Assembly (NCBI RefSeq): GCF_007004725.1
Contig: NZ_ML660165.1
Location: 372,001-436,000 of the forward strand
DNA length: 64,000 nt
Source of the DNA: Aliikangiella coralliicola
Lineage (GTDB): Bacteria > Pseudomonadota > Gammaproteobacteria > Enterobacterales > Kangiellaceae
Reading direction: 5' to 3'
Translations under genes and position numbers: made by a program
Shown here: one piece after another, positions 1-8,606 of the stretch
How positions within the stretch are numbered: the stretch's first letter is position 1
How the letters are laid out: every line of letters begins with the position of its first letter
Notes under the pieces: model-generated
Told to the model about the DNA's origin: nothing
The model's database searches: none
Seen by the model: only the letters and a program-made list of their open reading frames with translations

Positions 1-3000
1 TAATATTATAACTTTGTGCGACTTGATAAGTACTATCGTCAACCTGAAGTGTGACGGAGTGCTCTCCGACTTGTAGTAAACCTGGCGTCCAGGTGACCAA
101 TCCATTAACGTCAACAGACAAATTATCTGGACCGCTAACAACATGGTAACTCAATAAATCTCCATCTTCATCAGGCGCATTAATTTGATAAGTGTAAACT
201 TGATCAACAACACCAACAAAAGATGGCTCACTCGTTATTACTGGCGCATGATTTTGTTCATGCTGATTAACAAAAATCGAATAGTTTTGAAACGCACTGC
301 CATTCTTACTATCAGCCACTTTAATTGACACAGCTTGTATTCCAGACTCTGCTTCAGATGGCGTCCAGGTAATTACTCCGCTGTTAGATTCTATCTGCAT
401 ACTTTCAGGAGAATTTAACAGAGTGTAGGTTAATCCACTCCCTTCAGGATCATAAGCCTTTACTTCATATTGATAGAGTTGATCAACCCAGGCCGATAAC
501 GGTGGTGTGCTTAACACCACTGGAAGCTGACTATCTCCAACATTTAATTGGTAAGTTTGAGTGGCTGCTCCACCTTTATCATCAAAAACCAAAATATCCA
601 CTAAATGTACACCAACAGGTTCGCCAATTAGTGTCCAGGTTATTAGACCTGCAGTATTAATCAGCATTCCTTCAGGCGCAGCTCGTAATTGATAGGTTAG
701 CGGATCGCCATTGATATCCGTAGCCACCACCTGGTATTGGTAAGTACCATTGATGGGAGCGTTAAAATCTGGCACGCTGGTAATTACTGGTCGGTCATTA
801 TCAGTGTTGTTACTAACGACAGTGACAGTAACACCAAGCTCGTTACTCAATCCCTCATTATCTCTCGCAACAACAGAAAAATAATGTTCTCCAACTTGCG
901 ATGTCATCGGCGTCCAGCTCACTTCGCCAGAGCTTGCATTGACAGTCATTCCCGCAGGCTCATCACGCAATTCATAAACAATTAAGTTATTATCACCATC
1001 AGGATCATTGGCGACAATGGTAAAATTGTAGAGCTCACTTTCGATCGCAGTTGCTAAATTTAGTGATTGGATTTCCGGCACTAGACCAGTATTTGCAACT
1101 ACTGTAATCACAATATTTTGAACCTGTGTTAACCCTCCCGCGTCGGTTACAGTCAAGGTGATATTATGTTGGCCAATATCATCATCAGTCGTACGCCAAA
1201 CCACCGCTTGATTAGCCTGTTGCACTAACATATGAGACGGTGAATTTTCTAAGGAAATCTGATGAACGTCACCAAAATCATCCTTAATGCCCAATTCATA
1301 ATGATAAAGATTACCAGCAACAACCGTCTGTGGAGCTAAACTAATTATTTGAGGCGGATGATTGATTCTTTTTACATTCAACGCGTATGTTTGAACGTCT
1401 GATAATCCATAGACATCAGAAACTTTTACTGAAACAGGCAATGCGACAATCTGATTGTTAGTCACATCACATTCTAGCAATGTCACAGATTCATCAATAA
1501 CGACAAAAAGTAATTCCGCACTTTCTAAAACAATATTTTCAACCGATACATTAATACTCGCGCTTTTAGCTAACCCATTGATTATTGATTCACCGAGTAA
1601 AATACCGCCGTTAGACGGATTACCTTGATAAAACTTAACAGAAAAATCAGTAAGCACGGATAATTGACCACGGTTTAATATAGTCACCGCGAGTGTCTGG
1701 TTATCTTCATCGTAAACAACACCATGTGCAGTAATGTCTGGAAGTAACTCGCTACTTTTTGCATTAACATTAAAGCCTTCTGTTAACCAAAAATTAACCT
1801 CGTTAACAATTTGGCCCTGATTGTCTGTTGCCGATGGATAAAAGCGACTTTGGTTCCAAGTACTAATCACGCTTCCCCAGCTTTCAGAGCCGCTATCGTA
1901 CATAGCGACACCGCTGTACCCGGTAACAAGAATTTCGACACTGTCGTCACCATCCAAATCGGCAACAATAGGATGTTCCATAATAGTGCCGCTATTGTGG
2001 CTGTTATCTTGATAGAGAATAGTGCCTGTTAAGCTGTCAATAATATAAAAAGCAATTTCGTCCGTGAAGATAATCTCTAAAACACCGTCATGATTTAAAT
2101 CAAATGCAGTTGCACCAACCGAGCTCGAGGATGAGTCATCCATATCAACTTGCCACAAAATTTGCCCGTTGCTATCCAGCAAAGTCGCTTTACTGCGTGC
2201 AACAACAAAAGCTTCATCGAAACCATCGTTATCAAAATCAACAATAACAGGTGTTCCACCACCGCCGACGTTAGTCACATCAAAAATGTCGAGCGCAACT
2301 GGCCCCCAAACGACTGTTCCATCGTGTTCAATCAGTGATGCATGATGTCCACTAACAACAATAATTTCTGGGTAATCATCGATATCAAAATTTCCTACAC
2401 CAAACGCAGCACCAGATTTCAATAGAGATAAGTGACGGTTATTCCAAAGCTCATCGCCTTGTTGATTATATGCGTGAAATCCAGTGAGAATTTCATTGCT
2501 ACCATCAAGATCAAGATCAATAATTAAGCCTTGCTGACCTAAAATCCCCTGAGTATCAACATTAATATCAGGCTCGGCTTCTAAGATTAAATTACCTTGA
2601 CTGTTGAAGACTTTATCTCCAACGAGAATTTCAATAACACCATTTTTATCCAAGTCACCAAATACTATATCTGTTGCATCATGAACAGCAACATCATGAT
2701 TTATCCATTTTAATGTACCGTCATTTTCGAGCGCGATTAACTTAAAATATATCCCTTCTTTGGCGACAGTAATAATTTCTAATAACCCATCATTGTCAAT
2801 ATCAGCGGCGGCAACAGAGGCCCTTAAACTGAAATTATCCATACCTAGATCACCAGGTTTAATTTCTGGCCACACCAAATCTCCATTATCAGTACGCATG
2901 GCAATTAATGACACATTATTGGCAACCAATGTAACTGGAATGTCTTTTGTATCTATAAGATTATCATTGTTTGTATCAATTAACGGGACAGCAATAGGTG

Positions 3001-6000
3001 GGGTTAACGTGGTAAATACACGTCGCCAAGCTTGCTGAACTTCAATTTTATCGAATGCCTTTGGTTCTGCATAACAGCTATTGTTTTCAACAGTCAGCGG
3101 CTGTAAATATTTATCTTCGGACAACCAGGTTATATCGCCGCTTTCAGGATTAATTGTCATATTCTCCGGCGAAAAGTCTAGCTCGTAATTTAACAAGTCC
3201 TGGTTTGGATCGGTCGCCTCAACATCATAATGATAAACACCATTTTGTAGAGCATTGTTAACTGATGTTGACTGTATTTCTGGTGAGAGATTTTCTTCTG
3301 CAGCAGTAACATTAATTACAAACGGCTGTTCATCAAACGCTCCTTTTACATCGATTACCTTAACAGTGACCGAATGTGAACCAACTAATGAATTATCCGC
3401 AACCCAACTAATCAATCCAGTTTCCGAATTAATCAACATCCCATCTGGTAGACTAGTGAGCACATATTCCAAGGACTCTGCTTCATCATCCGTTGCTGTT
3501 ACTTGATAACTATAAAGTTTATCAACATTTGCTAGCTCAACCGGTGCACTCGTTATTTGCGGCGATTGATTTTCACCTAATTCAACGTTAATACTAAACG
3601 ATTGTTGCGTGATAGCGCCTCTCACATCTTCAACTGAAACTGCCACTGAAGCAGAGCCAGTTTGAGTGTAGCTTGGTACCCAGTAAACCAGTCCTGAGAC
3701 AGCACTTACAGACATTCCCGCTGGACCATCAATCAGTCGATATATCAAAGAATCATTATCTAAATCATTTGCTGTAATAGTGTATGTATACGCCTCATTC
3801 ACAACCCCAGTGAGGATCGGAGAACTGGTTATAACCGGTGCTCTATTCGGTTGTTGACCAACGGTTAAAACATACTCTTGAATATCACTGGCACCTAGAC
3901 TGTCTTCAACTTGCAATTTAACAAAATGAACACCGATGTCGTCGGCTGTAGGTGACCAACTCACTCCGCCACCCACTACGCTTATTGTCATCCCACTCGG
4001 GCCGTCAATAAGTTGATAGGTTAACGGGTCTCCATCTGTATCATATGCAACGATTGAATAGTTATACTGGAAATCTTGTGTCGCCACGGTAATAGGGAAG
4101 GATGTTATTTTCGGTGCATCATTCACGGCGCCAACGAGTAGATTAACAGTCACAATATTTGAATCAGCCGCACCATCATTTACGATGAAAGTAAAAGTGT
4201 CGCTGCCATTAAAATTTGCCAACGGCGAATAAACCAGGTTGGGCGCATCACCACTCAAAACGCCTTGTGTCGGCAGAGTAACTATCGAGTAGGAAAGCGC
4301 ATCGCCATCCACATCACTACCTGTCAAAGTGATCGCTAAAGTCCCATCCTCTTCAACCGTCAAAGATTGTGCGACAGCAATTGGCAGATCATTTACCGCA
4401 TTCACTTGTAACTGCACAGTAACAGTCACTGAATCAACAACACCGTCATTAGTTTTAAAAGTAAAACTATCACTTCCGTTAAAATTCCCGTTGGGCGTGT
4501 AAATCAAATTTGGCGCAGTTCCGGTTAACACGCCGTTAGCTGGTTGTGTTTCAACAACAAAGCTAAGACTGTCACCATTAGGATCGCTGCCGCTCAGTGT
4601 CACAGCGATTGCATTGTCTTCATCCGTTGCTAGCGATTGAGGGTTTGCGATTGGGGGCTGATTAATTGCGTTAACCAAAATACTCACGGTGGCAATATTG
4701 GAATCCAGCGCACTATCATTGGCTTTAAAAGTAAAACTGTCAGTGCCTGAAAAATCAGTTTGTGGTGTGTAAGTCCAGTCTTTTCCTGAGCCAGAAAGAA
4801 CACCACTTTGTGGTTGTGTCACTAACGTGTAAACAATCGTATCGTCATTTGGATCTGACGCGATTAATGTAATTGAAGCTGCCGTATTTTCGTCGGTTTC
4901 AACTTGAAGATTTTGCGCAACAGGTGCAAGATTTTCAGATCCAGACGGGATCACTGTGACAGTTAACAGTTTACTGTAATGGCCACAATCTGTTCCTTGC
5001 TGATCATTACATGCAACCACCAGGTATTGATACTCGCCAGTCTGCGTCTTATTCATAGACTGTTGCAAAATATCGTTAGATAACGTCGTGTAACTCCAGT
5101 CTCCACCATCAAATCGTTCTTTGAAAAGATAACTGGCCGCGCCTTCAACCGGCGTCCAGCTCAACAAATAACTGCCGGTATTGATAGGTTTATCAACACT
5201 GAAATTCAACGGTTTGGGCAAGGTTGTATCTTCAGTAAAATCAATCGGAAATTCGAACGCATCACTGATGTATTGATTTTCTGTCGACTGACATTTTACA
5301 TACCAGGTTTGGTCAACTCGACTATCTGGTGTGAGACTAAATTGATGGGCTGTACCATCTTCGCTAGTAAATACTCTCGACCAATATTCAAACCCATCTG
5401 TTTTTTTATTGAGACGACATTCCGCCATTAAATTTGTCGAAACCGCTAACTCAAGCTGAGAAACTGTCTCATCATGGGGGCCGCTACCTGAAACGTAATT
5501 AATAATAGGAGGAAAATGCAGCGGATCGGCGCCAACAGACACGATAGCATTATCGCTGAAATGACTACATTGCGTTTTTTGCATATCAGAACAAGCGGCC
5601 ACTTGATATTCATATCGGCCTAACTCGGTTCGAACCAGGGAAATAGCAGTAACACCTTCAACTAAGTTAACCACCTTCCAAAGTTCGTTATCCTTCTTTT
5701 CCATCAGATGATAAACATTAGCGCCACTTACCGGATTCCAGGTGAGTTCAAAAACACCGTCCAGATTCATTTCTGGCGTAGCAGACAGCTGTTCAGGCTT
5801 GGAAAGAACTTGTCCGTTAGTAAATCGTATAGGAAAAACCAGGCTCGTTTTGTTGGTGTAACCAGTGGCTGTCGCTTTACAGCGCACATAAACTTCCTTG
5901 TCATAGTCACCATAAAGGCTGACCTGATTAGTGTGAGTCAATCCGTCTGTGGATGAAAAGTCATGAGACCAATATTCAAAGATACCTTCGTTAAAACCGC

Positions 6001-6775
6001 TGTAACGACATTCCGATTCAAGATTGGTGGTGATTGAAAACTCAACTTCTCTGGTACCTGCAGGATAAGGTCCAGAACCGCTCAACGGTTGCATAATCGG
6101 GGGAAAATGGCTGGCAAAAGCGCCAACAGAAACAATGGCCTCTTCACTAAATTCACCACAAGAGGTCAAATCCCCGTCTGAGCAGGCGCTCACACGGTAT
6201 AAATAGCGACCAATTTCAGGTCTTGAGAGAGTGACGCTTAGTTCGTCTGATGGCAAGTCTACTGCATTCCACAAACCATCATCTTTTTGTTCAACTAAAT
6301 AATAGCTTGTTGCTCCAGTTACGGTTTCCCAAGACAGAGTAAAATCACCGTTCTGTGACAGCGGGCTGTCGGCGATAAGATTCTGAGGTTGGGGAAAACT
6401 ATCTTCCTTAGTAAATCGAATGGGGAAAATAAAGCTGTTCGGGGTGACTTGACCACTCTCAAGCGACTGACAACGAATAAAGACCTGAGTATCATGATCA
6501 CCGTACAATTTTTGCTGATTTCGATGAAGCAAGTTGTTACTAGACACGACATTATCAGGCCAGTATTCAAAGATGCTTTTATCACTGGTTTTAACTTTAC
6601 ACACTGACGGAATGTCGGTTGTGAATGAAATTTCAACCTGGCGAGTGCCATCAGGATATGGCCCCGAGCCAGATACATAAGAAATTGTTGGTACAGCTGT
6701 CGCCCCACTGTCTCCCCAAACATTTTGCCCTGATAAACTGACTGACAACAGTATAAAGACTAACCAATTTTTCAT
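1..6775 (-). CDS. Giant secreted Ig-like/FG-GAP/CARDB surface protein, 3' part cut by window edge
   Basis: The frame is open from an ATG at 6775 to base 1 (about 2258 codons, no stop), so the C-terminus lies outside the window. Residues 1-21 form a signal peptide ending in a hydrophobic stretch before SGQNVWG. Residues ~25-611 hold three tandem ~190-residue units; each has a Cys-containing beta domain (GSGPYPDGT..VE) followed by an FN3-like unit ending in VSACSD. Residues ~612-880 are three cadherin-like domains (NDGxxDS, FTFK). Then come putative-Ig domains with the 'GLxxWxP' signature, an FG-GAP/VCBS-like propeller at ~1246-1645 with D-x-D-x-D-G loops, a CARDB-like domain (VTILNRGQ), and more putative-Ig domains to the edge. 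Such proteins are usually exported adhesins or matrix proteins; the ligand is unknown. It is not linked to a secretion gene here. Confidence 0.93.
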   Translation of the reverse strand, partial: MKNWLVFILLSVSLSGQNVWGDSGATAVPTISYVSGSGPYPDGTRQVEISFTTDIPSVCKVKTSDKSIFEYWPDNVVSSNNLLHRNQQKLYGDHDTQVFIRCQSLESGQVTPNSFIFPIRFTKEDSFPQPQNLIADSPLSQNGDFTLSWETVTGATSYYLVEQKDDGLWNAVDLPSDELSVTLSRPEIGRYLYRVSACSDGDLTSCGEFSEEAIVSVGAFASHFPPIMQPLSGSGPYPAGTREVEFSITTNLESECRYSGFNEGIFEYWSHDFSSTDGLTHTNQVSLYGDYDKEVYVRCKATATGYTNKTSLVFPIRFTNGQVLSKPEQLSATPEMNLDGVFELTWNPVSGANVYHLMEKKDNELWKVVNLVEGVTAISLVRTELGRYEYQVAACSDMQKTQCSHFSDNAIVSVGADPLHFPPIINYVSGSGPHDETVSQLELAVSTNLMAECRLNKKTDGFEYWSRVFTSEDGTAHQFSLTPDSRVDQTWYVKCQSTENQYISDAFEFPIDFTEDTTLPKPLNFSVDKPINTGSYLLSWTPVEGAASYLFKERFDGGDWSYTTLSNDILQQSMNKTQTGEYQYLVVACNDQQGTDCGHYSKLLTVTVIPSGSENLAPVAQNLQVETDENTAASITLIASDPNDDTIVYTLVTQPQSGVLSGSGKDWTYTPQTDFSGTDSFTFKANDSALDSNIATVSILVNAINQPPIANPQSLATDEDNAIAVTLSGSDPNGDSLSFVVETQPANGVLTGTAPNLIYTPNGNFNGSDSFTFKTNDGVVDSVTVTVQLQVNAVNDLPIAVAQSLTVEEDGTLAITLTGSDVDGDALSYSIVTLPTQGVLSGDAPNLVYSPLANFNGSDTFTFIVNDGAADSNIVTVNLLVGAVNDAPKITSFPITVATQDFQYNYSIVAYDTDGDPLTYQLIDGPSGMTISVVGGGVSWSPTADDIGVHFVKLQVEDSLGASDIQEYVLTVGQQPNRAPVITSSPILTGVVNEAYTYTITANDLDNDSLIYRLIDGPAGMSVSAVSGLVYWVPSYTQTGSASVAVSVEDVRGAITQQSFSINVELGENQSPQITSAPVELANVDKLYSYQVTATDDEAESLEYVLTSLPDGMLINSETGLISWVADNSLVGSHSVTVKVIDVKGAFDEQPFVINVTAAEENLSPEIQSTSVNNALQNGVYHYDVEATDPNQDLLNYELDFSPENMTINPESGDITWLSEDKYLQPLTVENNSCYAEPKAFDKIEVQQAWRRVFTTLTPPIAVPLIDTNNDNLIDTKDIPVTLVANNVSLIAMRTDNGDLVWPEIKPGDLGMDNFSLRASVAAADIDNDGLLEIITVAKEGIYFKLIALENDGTLKWINHDVAVHDATDIVFGDLDKNGVIEILVGDKVFNSQGNLILEAEPDINVDTQGILGQQGLIIDLDLDGSNEILTGFHAYNQQGDELWNNRHLSLLKSGAAFGVGNFDIDDYPEIIVVSGHHASLIEHDGTVVWGPVALDIFDVTNVGGGGTPVIVDFDNDGFDEAFVVARSKATLLDSNGQILWQVDMDDSSSSSVGATAFDLNHDGVLEIIFTDEIAFYIIDSLTGTILYQDNSHNSGTIMEHPIVADLDGDDSVEILVTGYSGVAMYDSGSESWGSVISTWNQSRFYPSATDNQGQIVNEVNFWLTEGFNVNAKSSELLPDITAHGVVYDEDNQTLAVTILNRGQLSVLTDFSVKFYQGNPSNGGILLGESIINGLAKSASINVSVENIVLESAELLFVVIDESVTLLECDVTNNQIVALPVSVKVSDVYGLSDVQTYALNVKRINHPPQIISLAPQTVVAGNLYHYELGIKDDFGDVHQISLENSPSHMLVQQANQAVVWRTTDDDIGQHNITLTVTDAGGLTQVQNIVITVVANTGLVPEIQSLNLATAIESELYNFTIVANDPDGDNNLIVYELRDEPAGMTVNASSGEVSWTPMTSQVGEHYFSVVARDNEGLSNELGVTVTVVSNNTDNDRPVITSVPDFNAPINGTYQYQVVATDINGDPLTYQLRAAPEGMLINTAGLITWTLIGEPVGVHLVDILVFDDKGGAATQTYQLNVGDSQLPVVLSTPPLSAWVDQLYQYEVKAYDPEGSGLTYTLLNSPESMQIESNSGVITWTPSEAESGIQAVSIKVADSKNGSAFQNYSIFVNQHEQNHAPVITSEPSFVGVVDQVYTYQINAPDEDGDLLSYHVVSGPDNLSVDVNGLVTWTPGLLQVGEHSVTLQVDDSTYQVAQSYNI

Positions 6776-6879
6776 CTGACCCAAAGCTCCGTAAAAATGT
6801 TCCACTGACTTCCCACAACAATCTCGATAAGACTATTTACAACCAATCATCTCATTTCGCGTTAATTTTGATTAACAAA

Positions 6880-6909
6880 AATCGGACAATGACTAACACA
6901 AATCGGACA
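6880..6909 (-). promoter_or_regulatory. Paired direct repeat, possible regulator site
   Basis: AATCGGACA occurs at 6880-6888 and again at 6901-6909, a period of 21 bp (two helical turns). It lies 105-135 bp upstream of the giant surface protein start. The reverse complement of the same 9-mer occurs upstream of the hybrid sensor gene at 18624, followed by a shorter variant. AraC-type proteins often bind such direct repeats, but the assignment is a guess. Confidence 0.35.
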
Positions 6910-7164
6910 TTATCGAAAAATCAATCAGTTACACGCACAACCAGCGAGCGAATTTACTCAAAACTAAAAACACAGCGGGTTACATCACCGTCATGGGAAT
7001 TAACAAACCGATTAGAATTGAAGATAAAACGAAGAAAAGTGATTAAATGACAGTAAGTAGAATAAACGCTCTGACGAAAATCCATTTTCTTTATTTATGG
7101 CAAACAACTACATCGATAAACAATAAATTTAAACTTAATTCCATAGCTTCAAACAAAACCACCC

Positions 7165-7185
7165 ATAATCTCATTTTGAGATTAT
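7165..7185. repeat. Short perfect hairpin
   Basis: ATAATCTCA and TGAGATTAT form a perfect 9-bp stem around a TTT loop. The run after it on the plus strand is only moderately T-rich (TTGGTTTG), so a terminator role is uncertain. It lies outside the larger inverted-repeat element. Confidence 0.45.
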
Positions 7186-7317
7186 TTGGTTTGAGCGCAT
7201 TTTAAACAGATAGCAACCAAATGACAATGATTAACACGATACAAATTGGCATACCTGTAGACTTTTCAGGCATATTAATTCGTTGAAAACAGTCTGTTTG
7301 AAAAAGCAGAAAAACTG

Positions 7318-7566
7318 ACCTAACTAACCTCAGCAGCGTATAAGAAGAGTCATTGAAGGTCAATATTGGTAATCATTAACACCAAAAAACAGGTCTTAAG
7401 GATAATTGAGTCACTCAATGTGAAGCCAGTGCAGCGATTTGAGTGGTTAGCAAGGCGAGTTTGTGCAGTAATAGCAAGCTATTAAAAACAAGCTCAACGA
7501 AGAAAACCGCTCAAAGCGCTGTATTGGCTGGCTCTTCTTATGCGCAGCTGAGGTTAACTATCAGAG
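7318..7566. mobile_element. MITE-like inverted-repeat element (non-coding)
   Basis: The left end (ACCTCAGCAGCGTATAAGAAG) and right end (CTTCTTATGCGCAGCTGAGGT) are near-perfect inverted copies of ~33 bp. Inside is a second long imperfect stem: GCCAGTGCAGCGATTTGAG at 7425 pairs with CTCAAAGCGCTGTATTGGC near 7510-7528, around a loop with GCAGTAATAGCAAGC. No transposase is encoded. The element ends 26 bp after the stop codon of the hydroxylase-like gene. It resembles dispersed non-autonomous repeats of marine gammaproteobacteria; copy number cannot be judged from one window. Confidence 0.6.
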
Positions 7567-7591
7567 CATGCTTAACCTGAACTTGGACAGT

Positions 7592-8572
7592 TTAGTTTTT
7601 ACTGAAAAAACCAACTCGAAACATCGAAAGAAAGCGTTGGGCAGAGGATTTCAAAGGATTCCAATAAATCCCTGCAACGGTATCATGCTCATTGAAATCT
7701 CGGCCAACACCGAAATGGATGTTGTTCACTTTATCGGCAGTAATCAGCGTTCCAGCCATTCGATCCCAAATAGCAAGTGCAGAACCCAGGTTGCTATCAA
7801 AGTGAGCAGGATTATCACTGTGATGAATTTGATGTTGGGCAGGACTCACAAGCCAATGTTCAACCTTATTTCCCCAACTTAACCAAATGTGAGAATGACG
7901 TAAATTCGACCCCATAAAGTTAAAAGCAAAAACAAAAATGTTGGCGCCGGCAAATTCAATCACAGAAAGGGTTGGCCCAAATAGATAGTAGGAAACACCG
8001 ACCGCCAAGCCCTGAGCCAGAGCTAATCGGCAAGCAAACAGGTAATTTTCAACTGGGTGAGAGCGATAAATAGTAAATGGTGTAAGCACTTTTGCTGAAT
8101 GGTGGACTTTATGGATTTCCCAGAGAAAAGGAATTTTGTGTAACATCCAATGGAGTATAAACCGAGAAAGATCATCGAGTACAAACAACAGCGAAGTAAA
8201 GGAAATCATCACTATTGTTTTAGAGGTTGTTAAAGGAGCTTGAGCCCCCAAAGCCCATTCAAGAACATCCGTAACAGCTAATGCAACCGGCACCATCACT
8301 AAGATAATTGGCGCAAGTAAAACCCCCTTAATAATCTTGTTAACCACTAATAAAACGTAGTCTTGTTTTGCAGAAGACGCCAACCAGATCTTTCGTGGAA
8401 ATAGAAATTTGAAAAAATTAACAAAGGATTTGTTTTTCTTGCTAGCAATAAACACGGGTATCGCCAGGAGCACCGCACCAGCCAGGTAAATTAAATAAAT
8501 TCGCTGGCTGGCATCAAAAAAATAGCGACTCAAATCGTGCAGACTGTTTGTTAAAGGTTCCAGAAACTCCAT
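7592..8572 (-). CDS. Fatty acid hydroxylase/sterol desaturase superfamily membrane protein
   Basis: This 326-residue integral membrane protein carries the histidine clusters of the superfamily that bind a di-iron centre: H141-x3-H145, H154-x2-H157-H158 (HKVHH), H172 (SHPVE), and a C-terminal HQIHH at about 260. The DRMAGT stretch near the C-terminus corresponds to the usual DRLFGT-like motif. Several hydrophobic segments lie at ~25-45, 73-105, 118-135 and 200-230. The family uses O2 to hydroxylate or desaturate lipids or carotenoids; the substrate here is unknown. It starts 34 bp after the TonB receptor and is probably the last gene of that iron-linked operon, which suggests it supplies or modifies a lipid-like ligand, or simply needs iron. 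Confidence 0.9.
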   Translation of the reverse strand: MEFLEPLTNSLHDLSRYFFDASQRIYLIYLAGAVLLAIPVFIASKKNKSFVNFFKFLFPRKIWLASSAKQDYVLLVVNKIIKGVLLAPIILVMVPVALAVTDVLEWALGAQAPLTTSKTIVMISFTSLLFVLDDLSRFILHWMLHKIPFLWEIHKVHHSAKVLTPFTIYRSHPVENYLFACRLALAQGLAVGVSYYLFGPTLSVIEFAGANIFVFAFNFMGSNLRHSHIWLSWGNKVEHWLVSPAQHQIHHSDNPAHFDSNLGSALAIWDRMAGTLITADKVNNIHFGVGRDFNEHDTVAGIYWNPLKSSAQRFLSMFRVGFFSKN

Positions 8573-8606
8573 CGCTTTATCACTAATGTCGTTATTTAAC
8601 GACTAT

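Larger units (their letters stand above)
6776..7591. other. Gene-free interval of ~800 bp
   Basis: No convincing gene is visible. The 60-codon plus-strand frame at 6868-7050 is basic, low in complexity and has no ribosome binding site. The interval holds paired AATCGGACA repeats at 6880-6909, a perfect 9-bp-stem hairpin at 7165-7185 and an inverted-repeat element at about 7318-7566. It is otherwise AT-rich. Confidence 0.7.

Noticed and set aside
1-5000. CRISPR or DNA repeat array
   Set aside because: The periodic sequence is degenerate protein repeats (Ig-like domains), not identical spaced DNA repeats.
6319-6723. 134-codon minus-strand frame inside the giant surface protein
   Set aside because: It lies in another frame of the clearly coding 1-6775 gene and its composition is not protein-like.
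6868-7050. 60-codon plus-strand frame
   Set aside because: No ribosome binding site, low-complexity basic composition, and it covers the AATCGGACA repeats.
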